From an uncultured Lachnospiraceae bacterium (GTDB lineage: Bacteria > Bacillota > Clostridia > Lachnospirales > Lachnospiraceae): a stretch of DNA of 64,000 bases. The position numbers and the translations under genes were made by a program. The notes below the pieces were generated by a model. The model was not told the DNA's origin. It saw only the letters and a program-made list of their open reading frames with translations, and made no database searches. Every line of letters begins with the position of its first letter. Positions within the stretch are counted from its first letter, which is position 1. The stretch lies in contig CASWVG010000004.1 of the NCBI GenBank assembly GCA_949472775.1, forward strand, positions 53,292-117,291, given 5' to 3'. Below, piece after piece: positions 34,548-42,263 of this stretch.

Positions 34548-35852
34548 TTAATCCGCTTTTTTTGCCTTGCTTTCCTTGGCATTCTCCGCAATGAACTCGG
34601 CCGCTTTTCTGACAGCCAGATCCTGCATGATGCCCTTCTTCTGGCGCTCTCCCATAAGTTCTCTGACCTTATCCACCTCCATCTGGTAGACTTCAGCCAT
34701 AGTCTTTAACTCTTCCTCGTATTCCTCATCGGTGGGCTCCAGGTTCTCCGCCTTAGCCACCGCCTCAAGCACAAGTCTGGAGCGAATTCTCTCCTTTGCC
34801 TGCGGCTTCACCTGCTCCACCATCTGCTGATAATTCGTGCCGGTCATCTGCAGATACTGCTCCATGGAAATCCCCTGCATGGTGATCCGCTGTGCAAACT
34901 CATCCACCATCTGCTTCTGCTGCGTCTCCAACATCGCATCGGGAATCTCCATCTCGGATGCGTCCACCGCAGCCTTCACCGCAGCCTCTTCTTTGGCCTG
35001 CTTCGCTTCCTTTGTCTTCCTCTCTTCCAGATTTTTCTTCACGTCCTCACGGTACTCCGCCAGTGTCTCAAACTCGGAAACATCGCTCGCAAATTCGTCG
35101 TTTAATTCGGGAAGCTCTCTCTCCTTAATCTCTCTCACGGTACACTTAAAGACCGCTTCCTTACCCTGCAGATGCTCCGCCTGGTAATCCTCGGGGAAAG
35201 TAACTTTCACTTCCGTCTCCTCACCGATCTTCGCACCCACAAGCTGCTCCTCGAAGCCCGGAATAAACGCGCCGGAACCGATGGTCAGAGGATAATTTTC
35301 TCCCTTTCCGCCCTCAAAAGCAACACCGTCCACAAAGCCTTCAAAATCGAGCGTAGTCATGTCGCCGTCCTTCACCGGGCGGTCTTCCACTGTGATGTTT
35401 CTGGCATTGCTCTGCCGTTCTCTTTCCAGCTCCGCGTCCACTTCCTCGTCCGTCACAGCCGTATCAATCTTGTCGACTTTTACGCCTTTGTATTTGCCAA
35501 GCTTTACCTCCGGCTTGATTGCAACTGTGGCTGTAAACACGAAAGGCTTGCCCACCTCAATCTGGGTCACCTCGATCTGCGGAGAGGAAACGATATCCTC
35601 CTCGCACTCCTCCAGTGCCTTATCATATGCATCAGGAATCAGTATATTCGCTGCCTCCTCGAAAAAGACCTCTTTGCCGTACATCTTTTCTACCATCTGA
35701 CGAGGCACCTTGCCTTTGCGAAAGCCCGGTATGCTGATCTGCTTCTTCTGCTTCTGATAAGCTTTCTCGATCGCCTTCTCAAACTCCTCCACGCCGGTCT
35801 CGATTGTCAGCTTCGCCATGTTCTTCTCTAATTTTTCCACCTGTAAACTCAT
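34548..35852 (-). CDS. tig: Trigger factor, ribosome-associated chaperone and peptidyl-prolyl isomerase
   Basis: The 434-residue chaperone has the N-terminal ribosome-binding signature (ISIPGFRKGKVPRQMVEKMYG), the FKBP-type isomerase domain (DMTTLDFEGFVDGVAFEGGKG, then FIPGFEEQLVGAKIGEE) and an all-helical C-terminal chaperone arm. It binds nascent chains at the ribosome exit. It begins the tig-clpP-clpX-lon series; an AGGAGG site precedes the ATG and a TATAAT box (35971-35976 on the minus strand) lies about 120 bases upstream. The rest of 35853-36100 holds no gene I can see. Confidence 0.97.
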   Translation of the reverse strand: MSLQVEKLEKNMAKLTIETGVEEFEKAIEKAYQKQKKQISIPGFRKGKVPRQMVEKMYGKEVFFEEAANILIPDAYDKALEECEEDIVSSPQIEVTQIEVGKPFVFTATVAIKPEVKLGKYKGVKVDKIDTAVTDEEVDAELERERQSNARNITVEDRPVKDGDMTTLDFEGFVDGVAFEGGKGENYPLTIGSGAFIPGFEEQLVGAKIGEETEVKVTFPEDYQAEHLQGKEAVFKCTVREIKERELPELNDEFASDVSEFETLAEYREDVKKNLEERKTKEAKQAKEEAAVKAAVDASEMEIPDAMLETQQKQMVDEFAQRITMQGISMEQYLQMTGTNYQQMVEQVKPQAKERIRSRLVLEAVAKAENLEPTDEEYEEELKTMAEVYQMEVDKVRELMGERQKKGIMQDLAVRKAAEFIAENAKESKAKKAD

Positions 35853-36105
35853 GTTATGGGTTCCTCCTTCAATTCCGCTGTCTGCTTTCGTAACTGTTTC
35901 GTACTTTCACAGCCACTTCCTTTTCTTCTATTATCATGCCCAAACGGCTTCCAGCTACAGTCACCCACACATTATAGCACAGGGTTATTGAAAATGCCAC
36001 ATCTTTTTCGCGAATGAGCGATGCGAAACATCTCGAATCTGCTTATTCACTCAGCTAAAACAGAGACAGAAAGCGGCGCAGGCTAGCCCATGCAGAACAG
36101 GAAGA

Positions 36106-36135
36106 CGCCCCGCCTGTGTCTTCACAAACGGGGCG
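36106..36135 (-). terminator. Strong terminator hairpin after the spore protein gene
   Basis: CGCCCCGTTTGTG and CACAGGCGGGGCG form 13 pairs around a four-base loop, 20 bases after the spore-protein stop. On the minus strand the tail (TCTTCCTG) is only partly T-rich; on the plus strand a T-rich tail also follows, so it may work in both directions. Confidence 0.75.
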
Positions 36136-36154
36136 CCTTCGCTTTTGTTTTTTG

Positions 36155-36355
36155 TTACTTCATCTGCTCTTCCTGCTTCTTGATCATTCTACGAACCATC
36201 TCACCGCCGATGGAACCTGCCTCCTTGGAAGTCAGGTCGCCGTTGTAACCCTCTTTCAGGTTTACACCGAGCTCAGACGCAACCTCAGTTTTGAAACGAT
36301 CCATAGCTGCCTTTGCCTCAGGAACTTCTACTCTATTGGTCTTGTTGCTTGCCAT
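36155..36355 (-). CDS. Alpha/beta-type small acid-soluble spore protein
   Basis: The 66-residue protein is a clear member of the family that coats DNA in dormant spores: the germination protease site region FKTEVASELGVNL and the DNA-binding signature GYNGDLTSKEAGSIGGEMVRRMI are both present. It protects spore DNA from UV and heat and is degraded by GPR protease on germination. GGAGGTG precedes the ATG. Expression is expected only in the forespore under sigma-G; a CATACTA sequence on the minus strand at 36488-36494 resembles a sigma-G -10 element, but the match is weak. Its presence marks the organism as a spore former. Confidence 0.96.
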   Translation of the reverse strand: MASNKTNRVEVPEAKAAMDRFKTEVASELGVNLKEGYNGDLTSKEAGSIGGEMVRRMIKKQEEQMK

Positions 36356-36603
36356 TTCTTTTCACCTCCGAAATACTTTGAATCTTTTTGATTCTTTATC
36401 TATATTTGAGACAAGCGCATCCTCCGTGCGCCTGTCTTCTGGCCTTGCCGCTTGACTGCACACTTTGTTTGCCGCTTATCTTGATGTTAGTATGTTCGGA
36501 TGAGATGAAATTATAATAGTATTTTTTTCCAGTTCAGCCAGACCACATTTGTCGGACATATGATGGTCTGAGGAAGCGCCCGTATATGAACAAAACAACC
36601 GTT

Positions 36604-37152
36604 TTATTTATACACGATCTTCACAGCCATCTCCTCAGCCGCTTCTTTTCCCTGCAGCTTTTCCAGAATGGCGAGCCCGAAAGGAATCGCCGCGCCCATG
36701 CCGCGCCCCGTGATGATATTGCCGTCAATCACGGCAGGCTCCCGAAGCACCTCGGCTCCTTCCAACTGGCTCTCCATATCGGGGAAGGAGCATGCCTTCT
36801 TTCCATTTAAATGGCCGCGGTGTCCCAGAATCGAAGGCGCCGCGCAGACAGCCGCCACAGTCTTTCCTGCCTGTACAAAAGCATCCACCTGCTCCATCAA
36901 AGCCGCGCATGCCTCAAGATTCTTCGTGCCCGGCATACCGCCCGGAAGAACGATCACATCCGTCTCATCAAAATTCATTTCTGAGAGAACCTTGTCCATC
37001 CTCACTTCCACACCGTGGGAGCTTGTGACACTGCGCTCGTCCGTGACAGACACCATCGTAATCTCCTCTCCCGCGCGCCGCAGGATGTCCACCACCGTCA
37101 ATGCTTCGATCTCCTCATAACCTGTTGCAAAAAAAATTGCCGTCCTGCTCAT
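36604..37152 (-). CDS. DJ-1/PfpI-family protein (DJ-1 subgroup)
   Basis: The 182-residue protein has the DJ-1 fold with Cys103 at the nucleophile elbow (TVAAVCAAPSILG), preceded by the conserved Glu in FATGYEEIEA, and the GRGMGAAIPFGLAILE segment. Bacterial homologues (YajL, ThiJ type) act as chaperones, glyoxalases or deglycases; the exact activity is disputed and cannot be settled from sequence. A CAGACCA/TGGTCTG hairpin (about 36530-36575) follows the stop. It is a single-gene unit. Confidence 0.92.
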   Translation of the reverse strand: MSRTAIFFATGYEEIEALTVVDILRRAGEEITMVSVTDERSVTSSHGVEVRMDKVLSEMNFDETDVIVLPGGMPGTKNLEACAALMEQVDAFVQAGKTVAAVCAAPSILGHRGHLNGKKACSFPDMESQLEGAEVLREPAVIDGNIITGRGMGAAIPFGLAILEKLQGKEAAEEMAVKIVYK

Positions 37153-37301
37153 GTTTTCCTCCGTTCCGGGGCTTTCGCCTCTTCTTTTTTATTCTTCCCT
37201 TTTTACTTTTCTTTAACAGACGCTTCCATGCAATTTGACTTTTCTACATGATAACATATCAAATCTTTCCATTTCATGCCTCTGCAAACTGTTGCGCACT
37301 G

Positions 37302-38672
37302 TCAATAAGCTCTTTCCTTGTCAGATTTTTCATCGCATTTCCTGCCCCGCCTCATCAGCACAAATCCTGTCACATCCGCCAGCGCCCAGCCGATGGGAAT
37401 CGCCCACCAGATACCGAGCACGCCGATTCCCGGAACTGCCGCCAGAATATAAGCCAGCGCAACGCGCGTTCCGAGGGAAATCACCGTAAGCACAAGGGAC
37501 ACGCCCGGTCTGTTGACGCCCCGGAAATATCCGTACAGCAGAAACAAGATGCCGATACCGATATAAAAGGCGCCCTCGATCCGCAGATACTGCATACCGA
37601 TCTCTATGATCTCCGTTTCCCCAGCGTCCACAAAAATAAGCATCAAAAACCTTGCGCATGCAAATACCAGCACCGAAATCAACCCACAGAAAACAGCGGA
37701 AACCGACATCGCCTTCCCTGTTCCCTGCTTTACCCGCTCGCTCTTTCCCGCACCAAAATTTTGCGAGATGAAAATGGAGTAGGCGTTTCCAAACTCCTGC
37801 GCCGGCATATAGGCAAAAGTATCAATTTTTACCGTGGCCGCAAAAGCCGCCATCACTGCAGGCCCGAAACTGTTGACAAGGCTCTGCACCATGAGAATGC
37901 CAAAGTTCATCACCGACTGCTGCATCCCCGTCATCAGAGAATAGCCGCAGATTTCCCCCACCGGCTTCTCCTCCCGCAAAAAGCGTTTCGGCGAAAACCG
38001 ATAGTACGGCTCCTTTTTCCACAGATACAAGCCAAGCCCCAGCCCGGACACCGCCTGCGCGATCACCGTCGCCTCCGCCGCGCCGGAAAGTCCCCGCCCC
38101 AGACTGCACACAAAGAACAAATCCAGAACGATATTCAAAACCGAGGCCGCTCCCAGAAAGTACAGCGGCGCCACCGAATTGCCAAGCGCACGCAGCAGGA
38201 ATGCGAAATAATTATATAGGAAGATAAAGAAAATTCCCCAGAAGACAACCGTCAGATATTCCCTTGTCATTTCATAAAGCTCTGAGGGCGTGCGAAGCAG
38301 CATAAGGATCGGGTGTATCAGCGCCTGCGAAAACACCGTAAGCGCCACCGCCAGCATGCCGATCATCACGAACGCCGTCTGCGCACAGATGCGTACTCTT
38401 TCCCTGTCTCCCTTCCCTATATAATAGGAAAAGACAGCGCCGCTCCCCATACAAAGACCGATCAGCAAAGAATTTAAAAACGTCATCAATGCGTAGGAGG
38501 AGCCGACCGCCGCCAGCGCGTCCGCACCCACAAATTTTCCCACCACCCATGTGTCCGCTATATTGTAGCACTGCTGTAACAGATTTCCCAGAATCATCGG
38601 TGCCGCGAACACGAGCAGCGATTTTGTCACATTACCTTTTGTCAAATCATGGTTCATCATATCTTTTTCCAT
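37302..38672 (-). CDS. MATE-family efflux transporter
   Basis: The 456-residue protein has twelve predicted helices in two halves. Its N-terminus (LLVFAAPMILGNLLQQCYNIADTWVVGKFVG) is the classical MATE/NorM-like start with the Q-x-x-Y-N-x-x-D segment. It belongs to a different subgroup from the exporter at 14384-15715, closer to the DinF-like clostridial proteins. It should extrude organic cations or drugs using an ion gradient. No regulator is adjacent. The ribosome site is weak (GGAAAAAG before the fifth-residue Met at 38660), so the true start may be that Met. Confidence 0.92.
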   Translation of the reverse strand: MEKDMMNHDLTKGNVTKSLLVFAAPMILGNLLQQCYNIADTWVVGKFVGADALAAVGSSYALMTFLNSLLIGLCMGSGAVFSYYIGKGDRERVRICAQTAFVMIGMLAVALTVFSQALIHPILMLLRTPSELYEMTREYLTVVFWGIFFIFLYNYFAFLLRALGNSVAPLYFLGAASVLNIVLDLFFVCSLGRGLSGAAEATVIAQAVSGLGLGLYLWKKEPYYRFSPKRFLREEKPVGEICGYSLMTGMQQSVMNFGILMVQSLVNSFGPAVMAAFAATVKIDTFAYMPAQEFGNAYSIFISQNFGAGKSERVKQGTGKAMSVSAVFCGLISVLVFACARFLMLIFVDAGETEIIEIGMQYLRIEGAFYIGIGILFLLYGYFRGVNRPGVSLVLTVISLGTRVALAYILAAVPGIGVLGIWWAIPIGWALADVTGFVLMRRGRKCDEKSDKERAY

Positions 38673-38930
38673 TTTTCATTGATACACTGCCGTGGGCAAC
38701 GCTGTAATTATACCACATCACCGTCTGAATCACAATGAGGCGGAAAATTCCTTGCCTGTTCCGATGTCTGCATTGCCCATACTATTACAGCTCTTGACAT
38801 TTCATTTGCTGCCGTGCTATTGTATTCATATCATTTACATTTGGTCTGTATGGCTATTTCAAGTCATATCACGGCAGTTCGCCGAGAATTTTCTTGTAAA
38901 CGATTTATCGTATGTTTATCAGTCCCTTGA
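38673..38930. other. Intergenic region with a consensus promoter and no clear gene
   Basis: Apart from the promoter at 38794-38823, this stretch holds only a 26-codon ORF (38850-38930) without a ribosome site. AT-rich compared with flanking genes. A small RNA is possible but no terminator hairpin was found before the promoter at 38945. Confidence 0.4.
38794..38823 (+). promoter_or_regulatory. Consensus-like promoter without an assigned gene
   Basis: TTGACA is followed after 18 bases by TATTGT. It points to the 53-residue ORF at 39026 but a second, better placed promoter lies between them. Confidence 0.5.
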
Positions 38931-38944
38931 CAAACAAATAAGAC

Positions 38945-38973
38945 TTTACACCTCCATTAAATCCCTCTATAAT
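38945..38973 (+). promoter_or_regulatory. Promoter of the 53-residue ORF
   Basis: TTTACA and TATAAT are spaced by exactly 17 bases, about 45 bases before the ribosome site of the small ORF. Confidence 0.75.
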
Positions 38974-39025
38974 AGAAGCAGTAAAAGAACATAAATGCAT
39001 AACTGTCTGGAAGGAGGGTGAAAGG

Positions 39026-39187
39026 ATGTATGAAATGCCGTCTGATCTGCAATATAAAGATGAACTGAGAAAAGAAGAAATAAGAATTGAGAATGAACTT
39101 GAAATGTTAGAAAAGAAGGAGTACGAGCAACTTGAGAAAAAACTGAAACGTGATTTAGAAAGAGTGCGCGAAAGCCTGCAAGACTAA
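39026..39187 (+). CDS. Small charged coiled-coil protein (53 residues)
   Basis: A short frame with strong expression signals: AAGGAGG eight bases before the ATG and a near-consensus promoter at 38945-38973. The product starts MYEMPSDLQYKDELRKEE and continues as an uninterrupted highly charged helix rich in Glu, Lys, Leu and Arg with heptad-like spacing, ending RVRESLQD. It contains no Cys and no hydrophobic segment. It is probably a soluble helical dimer. I do not recognise the family. A terminator-like hairpin (39224-39265) follows. It sits convergent to the NERD gene, on the minority strand. Confidence 0.65.
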   Translation: MYEMPSDLQYKDELRKEEIRIENELEMLEKKEYEQLEKKLKRDLERVRESLQD

Positions 39188-39223
39188 CTTCAGGAAAGGC
39201 ATCGGATAACCCCAAAACTAAGG

Positions 39224-39265
39224 TGTAAGGTCTTATGTTACGGTAAGGCACTGCACCTTTTTAAG
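39224..39265. terminator. Hairpin between the small ORF and the NERD gene
   Basis: AAGGTGTA and TGCACCTT pair around a loop of about 20 bases and are followed by T's on the plus strand. On the minus strand the end of the NERD gene overlaps one arm. It may end the plus-strand transcript. Confidence 0.5.
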
Positions 39266-40151
39266 GTGTATCTGCCATCTCTTCCGTATACCTGCATTTT
39301 GGAAAATTGGAGCATCCCCAGAACTGCTTTCCCTGCCGCTCCCCCTTTTTTGCTATGCGTATAACAAGCTTTTCGCCGCATCTGGGACAAACAGGCTCCT
39401 CAGTTTTGGGCATTACCACAACAACAGGCGCAGGTTTTGAAAAACCATCCTGTGTTTTCTGCTGTATATTTTTAATATGCGCCATTTTCACGGCTTCGTC
39501 TATCTGAGTAAGCGGATACAGTATTTCAAACAGACTGTCAATTTTTTCCCTCGATAACTGACCGCCTGTCTTCGCAATATTACGGCGAACCGCCGAAAGA
39601 AGGTGATAGCGATTAACAACACAATGCTCTTCACTAGTTGTCTTGATATTTTTCAACGTGCACCGATCACTGAATACGATATAAGAATAAAAAGGCAGTG
39701 TCTGATCTGCAAGAAATGTTTTCAGCCATTTCAGATGCCCTTTGTTCTGTAAGATCGGATTGAAAAATTTATTCTTTTGCGACCGTCCTTTTCCCACAGG
39801 CAGAGTCTGCGTCCAATATTTTTGAGATTCTGTTCCAAAAATCCATCCGCTATAATTCTTAGATTCAAACACATAAATACCTGATTCATGCAGCAGGACA
39901 ACATCTAGTTCCGTGGTTTCCCCATTTTCTTTCGGAATATACAAATTAAACAGGTACCGCCGGTATCCATCAAGCGGCTTCAAATATTGATATGTATAAA
40001 ATTCTCCCAGACGTCCCTTATCCAAAAGAACGCTTATATATGAATTTTTAGTCTGCTCATAATATTCTGTCTTTTTATAACGCTTGTTCTGAAATGCATA
40101 TATTACAAATAAAGCAATGATCAAAAATAACGTAAACAAATACATCCACAT
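39261..40151 (-). CDS. Membrane-anchored NERD-domain protein with C-terminal zinc ribbon
   Basis: The 296-residue protein has an N-terminal membrane helix (LFTLFLIIALFVIYAF), a NERD (nuclease-related) domain at about 40-170 with the core GRLGEFYTYQYL, ELDVVLLHESGIYVFESKNYSG (the D...ExK nuclease-like residues), and a C-terminal topoisomerase-type zinc ribbon (CPRCGEKLVIRIAKKG, then FWGCSNFPKCRYTEE). The combination suggests nucleic-acid binding or cleavage at the membrane face. NERD proteins occur in DNA-uptake, plasmid and defence contexts, but no function is proven for this architecture. A TATAAT-type box lies about 60 bases upstream (40209-40214, minus strand). Confidence 0.88.
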   Translation of the reverse strand: MWMYLFTLFLIIALFVIYAFQNKRYKKTEYYEQTKNSYISVLLDKGRLGEFYTYQYLKPLDGYRRYLFNLYIPKENGETTELDVVLLHESGIYVFESKNYSGWIFGTESQKYWTQTLPVGKGRSQKNKFFNPILQNKGHLKWLKTFLADQTLPFYSYIVFSDRCTLKNIKTTSEEHCVVNRYHLLSAVRRNIAKTGGQLSREKIDSLFEILYPLTQIDEAVKMAHIKNIQQKTQDGFSKPAPVVVVMPKTEEPVCPRCGEKLVIRIAKKGERQGKQFWGCSNFPKCRYTEEMADTP

Positions 40152-40316
40152 AATCGTTTTCCCCTTTTACTGTAATACGTCCAAATTCTTTAAATTTCAC
40201 TTGCAGATATTATAACACAGAACACAAAGAAACCGACAAATTAATTTGCAAAATCATTTCACCTTGTTTTCGAAGCACACCCACCCACATTGACATCCAT
40301 ATATGCACTTGCTACA

Positions 40317-40448
40317 ATGAGTTACAAAACCGGCGTCACCATTGGAAACAATGTTGTGATCGGTGCTGGAAGCGTTGTCACAAAGGACATCCCGGACAAT
40401 ACTGTCGCATACGGAAACCCCTGCCGGGTTATGCGCGAAAACAACTGA
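40317..40448 (+). pseudogene. C-terminal remnant of a maltose O-acetyltransferase-type (LbetaH) enzyme
   Basis: Codons from 40332 encode [20 protein letters not shown] followed by [18 protein letters not shown] and a stop, exactly the last hexapeptide turns and C-terminal tail of Maa/NodL-type sugar acetyltransferases. The sequence upstream has no resemblance to the rest of the enzyme: about 140 residues, including the catalytic His, are missing. A chance ATG at 40317 leaves a 43-codon ORF without a ribosome site. It ends 17 bases before the CYTH gene, suggesting that a deletion or insertion removed the 5' part and once joined the two in one operon. Confidence 0.85.
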
Positions 40449-40465
40449 GCAGAAAGGAACCTCTC

Positions 40466-40969
40466 ATGGAAATCGAACGCAAATTTACAGTCAAAACTCT
40501 ACCGGTCAATCTATCCGCCTACCCCTGCCGCATCATCGAGCAGGCCTACCTGAACACTGACCCGGTTGTCAGAATCCGAAAGGAGGACGACTCCTACTAT
40601 CTGACCTACAAAGGAAAGGGGCTTCTTGCCAGAGAGGAGTACAATCTCCCCCTAAATGAGGAATCTTACTATCATCTGCGGGCAAAAGCAGACGGAAATA
40701 TCATCTCCAAAAAACGCTATGTCATTCCCATCGGGCACCCGCTGTTCAACCCGACATATGTGTCGGCAGCGGGAAATTTAATTGACCAGCTCAGTCTGTG
40801 TGTCGAGCTGGATATTTTTGAGCCGCCTTTCGCCCCCCTTATCATCGCAGAAGTGGAGTTCCCGGACAAAGAAACAGCGGAAGCGTTTCTCCCTCTCGAC
40901 TGGTTTAGTCAAGACGTCACAAACGATCCCGCCTATCATAATTCTAACCTGAGCCGCCAGCATTTCTGA
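40466..40969 (+). CDS. CYTH-domain protein (putative inorganic triphosphatase)
   Basis: The 167-residue protein starts with the ExExK signature (MEIERKF), continues with RIRKEDDSYYLTYKGKG, in which charged residues line the triphosphate tunnel, and ends EVEFPDKETAEAFLPLDWF, giving the second Glu cluster (ELDIFE, EVEFP). CYTH enzymes hydrolyse tripolyphosphate or make cyclic AMP, and small clostridial forms are most likely triphosphatases; activity is inferred. AAAGGAA precedes the ATG. It lies on the plus strand, convergent with lacI. Confidence 0.9.
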   Translation: MEIERKFTVKTLPVNLSAYPCRIIEQAYLNTDPVVRIRKEDDSYYLTYKGKGLLAREEYNLPLNEESYYHLRAKADGNIISKKRYVIPIGHPLFNPTYVSAAGNLIDQLSLCVELDIFEPPFAPLIIAEVEFPDKETAEAFLPLDWFSQDVTNDPAYHNSNLSRQHF

Positions 40970-40982
40970 CGCATCCGCCCGC

Positions 40983-42110
40983 CTATCCAGAGTACATTAC
41001 CGGCGCAGCTCCACTACTGCCTGTCTTCCGCGCTACAGCAGCGCCAGCCCGCATCCCGTCAGCAGACTCCGCTTCTCCATCGGCACAGGGTCCCGTAGAA
41101 TCCCTCATCACCAGTTCTGCCGCAAGAACGATCTGCTGATGCTCCTTGCGTCCTCCGATCACATCCAGCAGAAGGCGGATCGTCTTTTTTGCGATCTCCT
41201 CCACCGGCTGTTTGATCGTCGTCAGCTTCGGATTATAATACTCTCCCATCTCAATACCGTCATACCCGGCAACCGAAATATCCGCGGGAATGCTTTTACC
41301 TGTCTCCAGCACTGCCCGGCATACGCCGATTGCAAGTGAGTCCGACACCGCGTAAATCGCCGTGAAATCCGCACCGGATTCTAAAAGCTTCTTCGCCGTC
41401 AGATAGCCGTTTTCCATGGAATAATGGTCCATGTCTTCCCGGACATAGCAGATCAGTTCTTCAGGCACCTCAAGTTTTCGCTTCGCGTAAGCCTCCCGAT
41501 ACCCCTGTGTCCGCAGATTACCGATCGGTCCCTTCTCCTCCGTGATCAGGGCAATCTTCCTGTGACCAAGCCCCAACAGGTACTCCGCCATCTTCTCACT
41601 CTCAAGTCTGTCATCCACAGCAATATTGGAAAAATCCACTTTACCTACCCGGTCTGAAATATTGACCCCTATGGTACTGAAAATAAAAGGCACTTTCAGT
41701 TTTTCCAGCTTTTCCTCCGTATGCTCAAACAGACCGCCCAGAAATACGATTCCCCGCAGTCTTTTCTCTTTCTCCAGTTCCAAGGCTACGTCGATCTCAT
41801 CCTCCTGCTCTTCCACATGCCTGAGGACAAGCGCGTATCTGCTCCGCTGTGTCTCCTCCTCAATGATCTTAATCATGCTGCTGAACAGTGGATTCGTAAT
41901 TCCCTTTACGAGCACGGCAACGCACTTGGCGTCCGTTCTCTTTAAGTTCCTGGCGCTGTTGTTTGGAATAAAACCTGTCTGGTCAATTACCTCAAGAATC
42001 ATTTTCTTCGTTTCCGGATTGATATCCGGATGATTGTTGATTGCCCGGGAGACCGTACTGACGCCCACGCCGCACTGTTTCGCTATGTCCTTTATCGTAA
42101 TTTCCGCCAT
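40983..42110 (-). CDS. LacI-family repressor of the maltodextrin genes
   Basis: The 375-residue regulator has the LacI helix-turn-helix and hinge (ITIKDIAKQCGVGVSTVSRAINNHPDI, then GFIPNNSARNLKR) and a periplasmic-binding-like effector domain. The start at 42110 follows GGGGATGCAG. It lies downstream of malQ and the transporter genes on the same strand and probably represses them through the operator-like sites at 43768-43785 and 47191-47241, released by a maltodextrin or maltose. The last 40 residues (rich in Ala, Gly, Ser) extend beyond the usual end of the fold. Its mRNA 5' region contains alternative hairpins. Confidence 0.9.
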   Translation of the reverse strand: MAEITIKDIAKQCGVGVSTVSRAINNHPDINPETKKMILEVIDQTGFIPNNSARNLKRTDAKCVAVLVKGITNPLFSSMIKIIEEETQRSRYALVLRHVEEQEDEIDVALELEKEKRLRGIVFLGGLFEHTEEKLEKLKVPFIFSTIGVNISDRVGKVDFSNIAVDDRLESEKMAEYLLGLGHRKIALITEEKGPIGNLRTQGYREAYAKRKLEVPEELICYVREDMDHYSMENGYLTAKKLLESGADFTAIYAVSDSLAIGVCRAVLETGKSIPADISVAGYDGIEMGEYYNPKLTTIKQPVEEIAKKTIRLLLDVIGGRKEHQQIVLAAELVMRDSTGPCADGEAESADGMRAGAAVARKTGSSGAAPVMYSG

Positions 42111-42126
42111 CTGCATCCCCCGCCGT

Positions 42127-42179
42127 ATTCTCCGCCATCTCAATTCAATGCGGAGAATGCCTTGTTTCAGGCATTCTCC
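42127..42179 (-). promoter_or_regulatory. Mutually exclusive hairpins before lacI
   Basis: On the minus strand three segments overlap in pairing. GGAGAATGCCT (42169-42179) pairs perfectly over 11 bases with AGGCATTCTCC (42152-42162). Part of the latter, ATTCTCCGC (42150-42158), pairs perfectly over 9 bases with GCGGAGAAT (42127-42135), which stands just before the lacI ribosome site. Only one hairpin can form at a time. Confidence 0.65.
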
Positions 42180-42180
42180 C

Positions 42181-42263
42181 GTGTGAGAAAAGTCTGCGTA
42201 GCAGACTTAGAACTTCTCCACGAAACAGCCGCTGCTGTGAGTGGCTAGAAGTTCTTCTCACAC
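42181..42263 (-). repeat. Highly structured palindromic element overlapping the malQ 3' end
   Basis: The 83 bases pair almost completely. The outer arms are GTGTGAGAA (42181-42189) and TTCTCACAC (42255-42263), the next layer is AGAACTTC with GAAGTTCT (42209-42216 and 42248-42255, sharing one base), then CCAC/GTGG, then ACAGC-cgct-GCTGT at the tip. A perfect side hairpin AAGTCTGC-gta-GCAGACTT (42190-42208) branches from one arm. The last five malQ codons and its stop lie within it. No transposase. Likely a REP-like unit or a structured RNA end. Confidence 0.7.

Noticed and set aside
38850..38930. 26-codon ORF after the orphan promoter
   Set aside because: No Shine-Dalgarno sequence, no conserved motif, and its length is within chance expectation.
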